The notes below the pieces were generated by a model. The model saw nothing but the letters and a program-made list of their open reading frames with translations, did no database searches and was not told the origin of the DNA. From Haplomitrium mnioides (taxonomy: Eukaryota > Marchantiophyta > Haplomitriopsida > Calobryales), in assembly GCA_049999725.1 (NCBI GenBank), contig JBNGIS010017759.1, positions 32,234-57,473 on the forward strand: a stretch of DNA of 25,240 bases, written 5' to 3'. A program made the translations under genes and the position numbers. Shown piece after piece: positions 9,052 through 18,558 of the stretch (the stretch's first letter is position 1; every line of letters starts with the position of its first letter).

Positions 9052-9840
9052 TGGCCGGGATTTCAAAAATAAGCTCTTTTCAGTGATCGCTCGAGTACAT
9101 CTCACTCGACAAAAGTTGCAAGCTGAGCACTTCCAATGAGCCTGTGCGAATCCCCTTGCCCTCACACGAAACGGAACCATCAAAAGCGATCGACGGGGAG
9201 TTGAACTCTTGAGACGGAACCAGAACGTTCAGTGTGTGGTGGCGTGCAGGCATGAAATTAGACAACAAAGGACGGTGGATCATCACGTCGTCCAATTCCT
9301 CTTTAGGTGCAGTGTGTGTGCTATGTATGGTAAGCGAAAGAGTGGTTCAGGAGGCATCGCACACCACCGCTTCCTCATTCGAATTTCTTCATATCCCTCG
9401 TACACACCAGTTATTCTGGAAACGCTTGCAAGCCACAGCTGTCGTCCTGTCTAGCATCATCGTCCAATGGCACCCGCCACGATCCACCTGACCACAGTCG
9501 CATTGCTTGAGCTCAGGACGGCCTCCCTCGCTCCCCCCTGCCTTCGCTCCCTCCCTCGCTACAGTTCTCCTCATTGCCCACTGGACTGTACCAAGTCATT
9601 TCCTTTATTAGAAACCCCACTTGTCCTAAACTTGCTCTAGATAAATCCGCAGTCCTTCATTGCATGTTTCCTCTATTTTTGTTAAAGCTTTCTAACAAAC
9701 TCCGACTATTTAGCCTTTGACTTCAAATGTGGTTTTGGAACCTCCAACTTTTCATCTTAAAAAAAGAGTTGTTCTAACTTTTCATAACTAAATTTGGATG
9801 ACTACTACTTCTACAACCACAAGTAGCCATCTTACTAGTT
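9052..9840 (-). promoter_or_regulatory. Presumed 5' UTR and promoter region of the GT14 gene
   Basis: No other gene is supported here. The minus strand carries a GA/GGGA-rich tract (about 9517-9565) of the kind common in plant 5' UTRs and core promoters. I found no convincing TATA box. Several short open frames overlap without family resemblance. The stretch ends where the 55-bp satellite begins. Confidence 0.35.
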
Positions 9841-10734
9841 AAAATCATAACATCATATTCGGAGTTGCTACAAAGACTTAGCAATCTCAACTCAAAAAAT
9901 CATAGCATCATAGGTAGAGTTGCTACATACATCTAGCAATCTCACACTAAAAAATCATAGCATCATACCTGTAGTTGCTACATATAGCAAGCAATCTCAC
10001 ATTGAAAAATCAATGCATCATCGGCGGAGTTGCTCTAGAGAGGTAGCAATCTCACACTCAAAAATCATAGCATCATTGATGGAGTTGCTATATAGAGCAA
10101 GTAATCTTACACTGAAAAATCATAACATTATTGGTGGAGTTACTACATAAAGCTAGCAATCTCATACTCAAAAATCATAGCATCATTGGTGGAGTTGCTA
10201 TATAGAGCTAGCAATCTCATACTGAAAAATCATAGCATCATTGGTGTAGTTGCTACATAGAGCTAGCAATCTCACACTGAAAAATCATCGCATCATATGT
10301 GTAGTTGCTACATATATCAAGTAATCTCACACTAAAAAATCATTGCATCATTGGCGGAGTTGCTACAGAGAGGCACCAATCTCACACTCAAAAATCATAG
10401 CATCGTCGATGGAAATCCTACATAGAGTAAGCAATCTCACACTGAAAAACCATAGCATCATTGATGGAGTTGCTACATAGAGCTAGTAATCTCATACTCA
10501 AAAATCATAGTGTCATTGGTGGAGTTGCTACATAGAGCAACCAATCTCACACTAAAAAATCATAGCATCATTGGTGGAGTTGCTGTATAAAGCTAGATAT
10601 CTTACACTGAAAAATCATAGCATCATTGGTAGAGTTGCTACATAGAGCAAGCAATCTCACACTAAAAAATCATTGCATCATTGGTGGAGTTGCTACATAC
10701 AGCTAGCAATCTCACACTCAAAAATCGTCGCATC
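9841..10734. repeat. 55-bp satellite array, block 1
   Basis: About 16 copies of a 55-bp unit. In order, the unit reads GAGTTGCTACATAGAGC, TAGCAATCTCACACT, GAAAAATCATAGCATCATT and GGTG. The first copies are the most diverged, as expected at an array edge. The block ends at the exact insertion point of the LTR-like element that follows. Confidence 0.95.
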
Positions 10735-12297
10735 TGTCAGCCCCCTCCTTCAGGCGTTAACCTCCAAAGACTGCTCTTCGGAAGGAAACAGCTAACATTA
10801 CAGGGGTTCAGGTTCTTTTATGAGACGGCCCCTCTACAAGTTATCACTTTCATGCCTTAATGATGTTCCTTCTCACCTTACAAATCCTTCTCCTTGTTCA
10901 CTTCCTCATCCAGACATTCATCCACACCTCAAAAGCTTTTCTGATCGAATTCCAAAGTGGATTTCAGTGATCTTATATAGGATCCAGACTCAAAGTTTTA
11001 CAATATAAGATCAAGCCCTGACATCTGAATTATACAGAGGACCTGCCCATTGTACTACCTTACCCTCTGAATCTGATTCTTGGATCCCTGCTGATCTGAG
11101 ATCATGTTTACTTTGGATCTGAAGTGTCTTTTTAGTAAATACAAACAAAATACAAAACTAACTAACCCACGAACACACTCACACACCCAATATACACTCT
11201 GCCAATAATCCTCTGACTTGGGACAACCTCTGCAACACAAGCTTGAACTCTCAACACTCCCTTTCTCCCTTTCCTTTGCTTCTCTTTCTGGTTTTCCCAA
11301 GATCCACTTCCACCCACGCACCCTTCTCCAAATAGTTTTTTAACTTCCCTCACGAGAAGCCCTGAATTTACTTCCTCAAGATCGGAAGAGGTCTTGTTTA
11401 ACTTCCACCTCTAGAAGACAGTCCTCTTGACTGCTGGTTACCTACTCCACCCCGAAGCTTTGGTAGGTCTTCTTACACTATATGCGGGCACGAATGCAGC
11501 TACTTCTCCTTGACTTCCCTTGAGAGAATAAACCAAAAACACCCTCTAAACGTTCCTGGGATTGTTGCTCCTGCACATGGAACACTTAGACAACCCCAAA
11601 GATCCCACTTTGGCAGCCTCTCCGATTTCAAGACAACCCAGAATTCCTTCCCTCTTTAAGTATCAGTACATATTCGATGCTGGTCCACCCGCAGTAATGA
11701 GTACACCTGGATCGTCTGGATCTCTAGAGCTCCCTGCTCAGCGATTCCCAGCGCTCCTCTAGTCCACCTCCACCCCTACTAGCCCCCTACTCGAGTTCAC
11801 CTACTTCAATTGAAGATTTAAGAAATTTGTCCTCCCTCCCTCGTGTGTCTTCTTTTCTGCTATCGTTCTCACGACTTGCAAGTTTGCATCCACAATCAAC
11901 CCCTCAAACATTGCAGACGATCGATTTATACCCCCTGCGTGAATTCCTTCATACCTGTTGTTTTTTCCCTTCTCAGCAATTTGGATCGTTGCTACATTTG
12001 GATGCTTGATTAATGGAAAATGGGCGTAGATCCAAGCAGGCTGAGTGTTGACCGTAGAACGCAAACTCCAAGCGCTCTGTTTAATTCCGCAAGGCGATGA
12101 AGCTTGGCGCAAATCTGATGGTAATTTCAAGGTCTTGGCTTAATTCGGCAAGACAACAAGAGCTCGACGCAATCTGATGTGAATTTCCAGACGAATTTGT
12201 CCCTCAATTCGAAGGATCCTTTGCAGCACCCTCGACGCACCTCCTCCCCGCAGAGGTCCGAGAAAGCTCCGAGGAATCCCACGGACTCCTTCGAAGC

Positions 12298-12560
12298 GCC
12301 ACGTTTCCATAAAGCCCACGATTCCCATGGAATCTGTAAGATTCTCGTTGATTCTCAGAGTCCCGTTGAGTGCCATATAATCCGCAGAGGCCAAGATACT
12401 CGTGGAATCTCTAAGATTCCCATTGATTCCCAAGTCCCACAGAGGTGCCATGTAATCCGCAAAGCTCAAGATGCCCGCAGAATCTGTAAGATTCCCGCAG
12501 ATTCTTGAGTCTCGCAGAGGTGCCACGTTTCCGCTGTGGCGCCGTCCGACGCTGCCCCGC
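12298..12560. repeat. Degenerate 70-75-bp repeats with GGAATCTGTAAGATTCC and TGCCAnnTnATCC
   Basis: Three to four imperfect units each contain a palindrome-like GGAATCT...AGATTCC and a box TGCCAnnTnATCCGCA (12371, 12446) or GCCACGTTTCC (12298, 12521). They lie within LTR-like element 1 and look like a reiterated regulatory module. Confidence 0.6.
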
Positions 12561-12616
12561 AGAGGGGTAGGCGGACCATCGCGCTGACCGTCCATTGACC
12601 CGCTGACTTTCCCAGC

Positions 12617-12629
12617 TGCCACGTCATCC
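12617..12629. promoter_or_regulatory. ACGT (bZIP-type) box TGCCACGTCATCC
   Basis: The reverse complement contains TGACGTGGCA, the hybrid G/C-box bound by plant bZIP factors and close to the ER-stress element TGACGTGR. The same box recurs in LTR-like element 2. Factor binding is inferred from sequence only. Confidence 0.4.
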
Positions 12630-12679
12630 GCAAGTTCCTGACCCTCTGTATAAGAACTATGAAGACTTCCATTTTCGCC

Positions 12680-13310
12680 CCTGTTGGATCGGTGATAGAT
12701 CCTCTTTTCGGCACCGCTTCTTCCTTCGTCGGATGTGCGCTATATTGCCTCTTCGGCATCTTTGGTTCTTCCATGGTCGGATCTGTGATTTATCATCCTT
12801 TCAGTTGATCCCATCTCGTTTCTCCTTGTCAAACCTATGATAGATCGCCGTTTCAGCACTGCTTGCTTCTCCTTGGTCTATTGATAAATTGCTAATTCGG
12901 CATCCTTTCTTCTTATACCGGAGCTGCGCTATATCCTTGTTTTGGCCCCCTTGTTCTGCCCCCATCGGAACTCTACTAAGTGGGGATCTCCACATCGGAT
13001 AGCAGATCAGAACCCCCTTAAATGGGCTCCTCTTGTCGATTTATCACCATTTTTGGCTCTCTCGTTTTTATTCTAACGGATTTTTGACATATCCTTGTTT
13101 CGACACTTGGTTCTCCTTTTGGCTGGACCATCGATAAGTCACATTTTCGGCCTCTTTGTTCTTCCTCTGGCGAATCATTGATATATCTCCATTTTAGCAC
13201 CCTCATTTTTCTCCCAATCGGTTCTTTGACATATCTCTATTTCAGCACATTTTTCCCTTTCTATCCAGACCGTTGATAGGTCACTATTTTGGCCTCTTCT
13301 TTGTGTGAAA
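12680..13310. repeat. Degenerate 48-bp tandem array with GATAnATC boxes
   Basis: About 12-13 diverged units at roughly 48-bp spacing (clearest at 13128, 13176, 13224 and 13272). Each has a TTGATAnATC-type box, then TTTCGGC or TTTCAGC, then a CT-rich tail such as TTGTTCTTCC. Units vary, for example GCGCTATAT, TTGACATATC and TCGATAAGTC. The array lies in the left, U3-like part of LTR-like element 1. Confidence 0.6.
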
Positions 13311-13607
13311 CATGGTTTTATCTTCGTTTTGGATCCCTCTCCTTTTCTACCTCGAACTCTTCCTTTCTTGAATCCCCTTGATATAGGAGCATGTATAAGC
13401 TCCTTCTCTTCACTAAAATATGAAAAAGCTCGATGTAAGAATGATGAGCTCTACAAATCCCTTTCAAACTTTTTGAAGGTACCCGATTCAAACTTTCCCA
13501 ATTACCTCCATTTCGTCTGAATCTTTGACAAATCACCTTTCCGGCCTTCTCACTTCGGAACCTGGCTAAGTGGAGTTCCCCTCTTCGGAACTTCAACAGA
13601 ACCACTT

Positions 13608-13626
13608 TAAGTGGGTTCCCCACTTA
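13608..13626. other. Perfect 8-bp palindrome TAAGTGGG-TTC-CCCACTTA
   Basis: A perfect inverted repeat with a three-base loop inside LTR-like element 1. Related but decayed versions follow other GGAAC/GGATC stretches near 12975-13030 and in element 2 near 17767-17840, so it is a family feature. Confidence 0.5.
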
Positions 13627-14466
13627 GGAAGGCTGGTTTTCGATCCGTTCTTCGGATTGGATACCACGGATGTTGGACCTCGATTCTCGCAGCTCAACTT
13701 TTCTTCAATCAAATCGTTCGTCGCATCGCTCATTCTCAATTCAATCGCGCAACAGCTCCATTCGATCATCGCATAATGTTCTTCACAACTTGCTTTCTCA
13801 TCACGATTGTCTTCTATTCACCTCCTTGTAAGGATCGCAACATCTCAGAGGAATTCTTCTTCAAGGCCACAAGGGAAATTCTTCTTCCACAAGTCAATCG
13901 ATTCCAGCAACAAGAGATTCATTGTTGATTCTTCATTTTCTTCCTTTCAAGCTAATCCACGAGTCGATCTTTTGCTCCAGCTCTTCTCCATTCGATCGCG
14001 CAACAGGGATTCTTCTTCCCAAACAGCTTGATTGTTCATTATCTCTTCAACACAATCTGTAGCTTTTGGTTTAGATCAGGTAACCTTCTCTTTCGTCGTT
14101 CAATTCCCAAATAAGACGCAGCACTGCTTCACTCGATCGACACCAGCATTTAGATTTTGCAGGTTAGCATCCTTCATCCACTCTCTTCATCATGGAATTC
14201 TTTCATCTCATGTCCCTCTATTCCTCGCAGAGGTGTTTCTTCACAGATCCGAAAATCCCCTTTCAACTACCGATTTCTGTGCTTCAAAGTCCCCGTAATG
14301 CACCCGATCAAGCTTTCCCTTATAATTCAATCTGATCCCCTACTTCGCATCAATCCTGTCCTTGGCTTGATCACGGGCATCCTCTCCCTCGCCACACAGC
14401 TGATTTCTCGTCGAACGTTAGCTCGAGAGATTATCCCATAAGTTTTTCTCCAGAATGCACAAGCAA

Positions 14467-14474
14467 TATATAAG
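14467..14474 (+). promoter_or_regulatory. Candidate TATA box of LTR-like element 1
   Basis: TATATAAG followed by GC-richer sequence, about 430 bp before the 3' terminus. Its position suits the U3/R border of an LTR with a very long U3. No transcript evidence is available. Confidence 0.4.
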
Positions 14475-14900
14475 CCCCTCACTCTTAACTTATTTCGAGA
14501 AGCAGCGCCCTAGAGGGTTTAAGGCCATCGCATTCCCTTATCTCGCCCCTGGACAGACCTAGTTCAGGGCTTAACCCCCCCCCCAAGGGCAGGCTGTCCA
14601 CCAAGTTAGATAGTTAGGAAGTTAGTAGGCTTGGCTTGGCCCTCAACAAATAAGTTAGTTTTATTCTTTTTTTAATATTTTTATTTCTCTATCAGACCTC
14701 TAACCAGATCCAACCTAACTCCCCATTCCAGTAGACTCTTTCTCTGACTTGTGATCTCAATCCTCTCCTTCTCTCCAAACTTGTCTTGACCCCTTTCTAT
14801 GTACATTGGAAACCCTTTGTACCCAAAACACAACACCTGCATGGTTTCTTGCTGAATTTTTTGAAATTTTTGCACTAAGCCCCTTCAAGCTTGGCTGACA

Positions 14901-15296
14901 GCGTCATACATGCAATTGCTATATATAGCAAGCAATCTCACACTAAAAAATCAATGCATCATTGGCGGAGTTGCTATAGGCAGCAATCTCACACTCAAAA
15001 ATCATAGCATCATTGATGGAGTTGTTACATAAAGTAAGCAATCTCCCACTGAAAAATCATAACATCATTGGTGGATTTGCTACATAAAGCTAGCAATCTC
15101 ACACTGAAAAATCACAGCATCATTGGTGGAGTTGCTATATGGAGCTAGCAATCTCACACTGAAAAATCATAGCATCATTGATATAGTTGCTACATAGAGC
15201 TAGCAATTTCACACCGAAAAATCATCGCATCATACGTGTAGTTGCTACATACAACAAGCAATCTCACATTGAAAAATCATTGCATCATTGGCAGAG
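14901..15296. repeat. 55-bp satellite array, block 2
   Basis: About seven units between two LTR-like insertions. It starts inside a unit with the marker CATACATGCAATTGC, the natural continuation of block 1, and ends in the CATTGGCAGAG part of a unit whose remainder is at 18559. Confidence 0.95.
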
Positions 15297-17141
15297 TGTC
15301 AGCCCCTTGGTCGGAGCCTTAACTCTTTTACGACGGAGTTACCCCCGATTAAGGGCTGACTTAGTGTTTCGGGATCTTTTATGGGAGGGGCTTTGCACCG
15401 AATGGACCCCAACTTCTGCTTACCAGACAGGAAAGACTGCACAACACTCCACAACACCCAAGCACAACACCTCCAATGCCCACAGATGTTGGTCACACCC
15501 CTTCTTCAAGCCTTAACCTCAAAAGGTGCCACTTGGAAGACAGAGGACGATGGGACAGAGCATCCGATTCTTGGCTGCAGTGGTCTCTTGGGAAGCCCTG
15601 GTTGCCTTACAATCTTGGCCACTAGCCTATGATTGCCTCAACAACCCACCTGCTCATACACATCCATTTCCTCAAACCACCCACAGAAAGACTGAGATGC
15701 TGTTGAACCACTTTGCCTTATAATTATGAAGTCCAGAATTGGACCCAATCACTTGGTTATACAAAAGGGAGAAGGTCCCAGTATTCAATTATCACAATTA
15801 CAATGTGGTCAGTCCTGACTCCCCCTGTCCAGGGTGTCTTCAGGATTGGACAAATGAAATACAAGCTTCCTACAACTAAGAACTTCACAGAATCACAAAA
15901 TAGAACACAACTCTAACTAGACACACCTGAACATAGAGACATATATACTTCCACGTTGTCCACCAACATTACCATCCTTTCCACCTCACAAGAATCGATC
16001 TTTTCTCTCCAAATTTCCTTCAACTTCCTCCAACAACTTCAGTCTTCCTCTTCCTCTTCACCCATGCACTCTCATCCAAATAGTTTTCAACTTCCCTCGC
16101 GAGAAGCCCTGAATTTACTTCCTCAGACTCGGAAGAGGATTTCTTTAACTTCCACCTCTGGAAGACAGTCCTCTCGACTACTGGCCACCCCCTCCACCTT
16201 GAGCTTCGACTTGATATTCTATGCAGCGCGCATGCACTAACACAACCACTCCTCTCTTGACTCCACTTGAGATTTCTGACCAAAAATGCCCCCAAGCGCC
16301 CCTAGGATTGATGCTCCTGCACAAACGATGCTAAGACGACCCCAAGACCCCCCTTAGCAGCCTCTCACGAATTCAAGACCAAAAGAATTCCCCCTCAACT
16401 TCAAGTGGTGATCCACCTCCAAATGCTGGTCCACCCGCGCAACGAGTCCACCTGGATCGCCTGAGACTCTAGAGCTCCACGCTCAGCGATTCTCAGCGCC
16501 CCTCCAGTCCACCTCCACCCCCGCTGATCCCCCTGCACGAGTCCACTCCCACACTTGAATCTTGGCTGGAAATCTCTCCTCTCTCCCTCGCTGCCTCCTC
16601 CTCTTCGAGTTCCTCTCAAAACTCAACTTTGCATGAACAACAACCCTCAGCACATCGCATCTATCCCAGGTATACTCCCCCTGCAAGCGCGCGTCACTCC
16701 CCAACCAATTCTTGATCTTGATCAAGATCGCATTTTTCCTCCTCACAGAACTTGGTCGTTTTTCTCGTTGGCCTCTGTTTCTTGACCAGCTAACACCTGG
16801 CAGTCAGCCCGCGTTTCACGGGTATCAGCTGAAGCCTTCATAGGAGGATTTTCAGAGAAGGCCTAGCTGAACTCTGCCTTCGACTCGTAGTGCTCTCTCT
16901 TAAGGATTTTCGACCAGACTTGCCTCGCCGCTGGACACATCAGCAATCTTGTAGCAATCCCGATTGGAGTCCTTCGACGTATCTTGTTGAGCGCAGACTA
17001 GAAGCTTGGTCGGAGGGATTTTTCCCGCAGAGCAACTCGAAGGAATTCATTCGGAGAAGATTGGATTCGCAACAGAAGGGTTACCCGATGCAACCCCGCG
17101 GCTGATTCGTAAGTTTTCATCGATTCTCTTCGTTGCGTAGC

Positions 17142-17340
17142 CCTCGACATCGCCCGCGGACCCTCACAAGCCGCCGTGCTTCCGCAAGCGCTCGCGGACA
17201 CTCACAGAATGCCACGTCATCCGCAACTTTCCTCGTAACCTCGCCGTCGTTCTCGGACCCTCGCCATCGCTCGCGGCCCTTTACCGTCATTCACGGACCG
17301 TCGCCATCGTTCGCGGACCCTCGCCGTCGTTCTTCCGAAC
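17142..17340. repeat. GC-rich short tandem repeat, core CCTCGCCATCGTTCGCGGAC
   Basis: About eight degenerate copies of a unit near 20 bp, best preserved at 17231-17335, inside element 2. It is interrupted at 17210-17222 by a TGCCACGTCATCC box. The frames through it (Arg/Pro/Ser rich) are low complexity. Confidence 0.65.
17210..17222. promoter_or_regulatory. ACGT (bZIP-type) box TGCCACGTCATCC
   Basis: Identical over 13 bp to the box at 12617 in element 1, although the surrounding sequence differs. Confidence 0.4.
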
Positions 17341-17451
17341 CCAGCCATGTCATCCGCAGCCGCGCCATCCGACGCCGTCCCGGAAAGGGATAGGCGGACC
17401 GTCGCCTTGACCGGACTCTGAAGTTGACTTGCAATGACCATCTTCCGTGGA

Positions 17452-17464
17452 TGCCACGTCATCC
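17452..17464. promoter_or_regulatory. ACGT (bZIP-type) box TGCCACGTCATCC
   Basis: Third exact copy of the 13-bp box. Near-copies follow at 17870-17882 (TGCCACGTCGTCC) and 17909-17920 (TGCCACGTTTCC). Confidence 0.4.
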
Positions 17465-18459
17465 GTGAAATAAGTCCCTCGCTGAGTAAGAACATTACCT
17501 GTTGTCACCATTTCGACACCCGCTCGCAATAAGAACTGAGACTCCCCTCGCTTAACTTATCCTTTCGTTTGATATAAGAACTATAGCGAGTTCCATTTTG
17601 ATCCCTTTCGAACTTTCATTGTCGCCCCGTCGAACTTTTGTCCTCTCCATTTCTGGAACTACGCTATGTCACCCTTTCGGCTGCTGGTCCCTCACTTCTG
17701 CCTCTGACCGGATCGTCACTTCATCGCCTTTTCGCCATTTTCTCATCTTCCTCTGGCCATACCTTGGTAAGTGGGGAGCCCACATAGGAAGGCTGATCGG
17801 ATCCCCTTTAACTGGGAATCCCCATGTAGGGAGGCGTGATCCCATGGAACCCTTCGGACTCGCAAGAGCTGCCACGTCGTCCGTTGGATTCCTCGGAGTG
17901 CAGTGGGCTGCCACGTTTCCGCAGCGCTCCACGGAATCCTCGGGACTACGGCCGTCGGTTAACTTCACGAAGGTCGTTCTTTCTTAGTTCTGCCTCATTC
18001 TCTTCGATTCAAAATGCACTACGATCGCCTCGAGCTCTTCTCTCTATCAAGATGTTGCAGGCCACGAATGGTCACAAATTGAGGATGCAGTGGTCCAAAC
18101 TGTTGGCTCCTCCGTTCTGCATCCCGGCTTTCACCCCCTCGCCTTCATCTCCCGTACTCCTCCCGTGGATTCCTCCTTGATTGTGGCTGGCTCCTTTCTT
18201 CTGATTCTCCCTCTCACATGGGCTTGATTCTTCTTGCTCCCCCTCGTCAGCCCTGCCTCTGTCCCGTTGCTGCAAGTTCCTTTGATCCCCTTGCTAGCCT
18301 TCTTACCTGACTCCTCTGGATTCCACAGGGCTCTCCCTTACATTTGCATGATCCAGGACATTCTTTGGGGGAAGCAGAAATGAAAAGAAGAGAAGGAAGA
18401 GAAGATAGAGAGAGAAGAACGGTGCAGGATGGAATAACAACACTAAAACGATAAAGTAG

Positions 18460-18465
18460 AATAAA
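18460..18465 (+). promoter_or_regulatory. Candidate AATAAA signal in LTR-like element 2
   Basis: AATAAA lies 93 bp before the right terminus, a reasonable place for the R/U5 poly(A) signal of an LTR read on the plus strand. Confidence 0.3.
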
Positions 18466-18558
18466 ACACCAGAGGCTAACACAAACTGAAAGCATCAACC
18501 AGGCTTGGAAGCTCAGAATTTACAAAAAATGAAAAAACTCAGACACACCCGGCCGACA

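Larger units (their letters stand above)
10735..14900 (+). mobile_element. LTR-like element 1 (4,166 bp; solo LTR or non-autonomous), in the satellite
   Basis: It begins TGTCAGCC and ends GGCTGACA, an 8-bp perfect terminal inverted repeat with TG...CA ends. It is flanked by GCATC (10730-10734) and GCGTC (14901-14905), a 5-bp target duplication with one change; removing the element restores a normal satellite unit. No gag, protease, reverse transcriptase or integrase frame exists. I see no direct repeat of the start near the end, so the whole unit behaves like one very long LTR. A TATATAAG at 14467 would place the RNA start about 400 bp from the right end, giving plus orientation. A second copy starts at 23977. 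Confidence 0.75.
15297..18558. mobile_element. LTR-like element 2 (3,262 bp), exact CAGAG target duplication
   Basis: It begins TGTCAGCCCC, ends GGCCGACA and is flanked by CAGAG at 15292-15296 and 18559-18563. Joining the flanks restores a normal satellite unit. There is no gag-pol frame. Internally about 150 bp is clearly related to element 1 (for example CTTCCCTCGCGAGAAGCCCT at 16091 versus CTTCCCTCACGAGAAGCCCT at 11344), so it is a diverged member of the same superfamily. The many overlapping ORFs are chance frames in GC-rich DNA. Confidence 0.75.

Noticed and set aside
9920-10150. Short ORFs inside the satellite (also 15187-15516, 19317-19508 and 23111-23302)
   Set aside because: The 55-bp period shifts the frame at each unit, so these are chance frames across repeats.
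12140-12622. 160-codon ORF, and similar ones at 17598-17987 and 17836-18180
   Set aside because: They lie in LTR-like elements within reiterated GC-rich motifs, overlap other equally open frames, and show no recognisable domain.
10735-18558. Retroelement gag-pol genes
   Set aside because: I looked for protease, reverse transcriptase and integrase motifs in the listed frames and found none.
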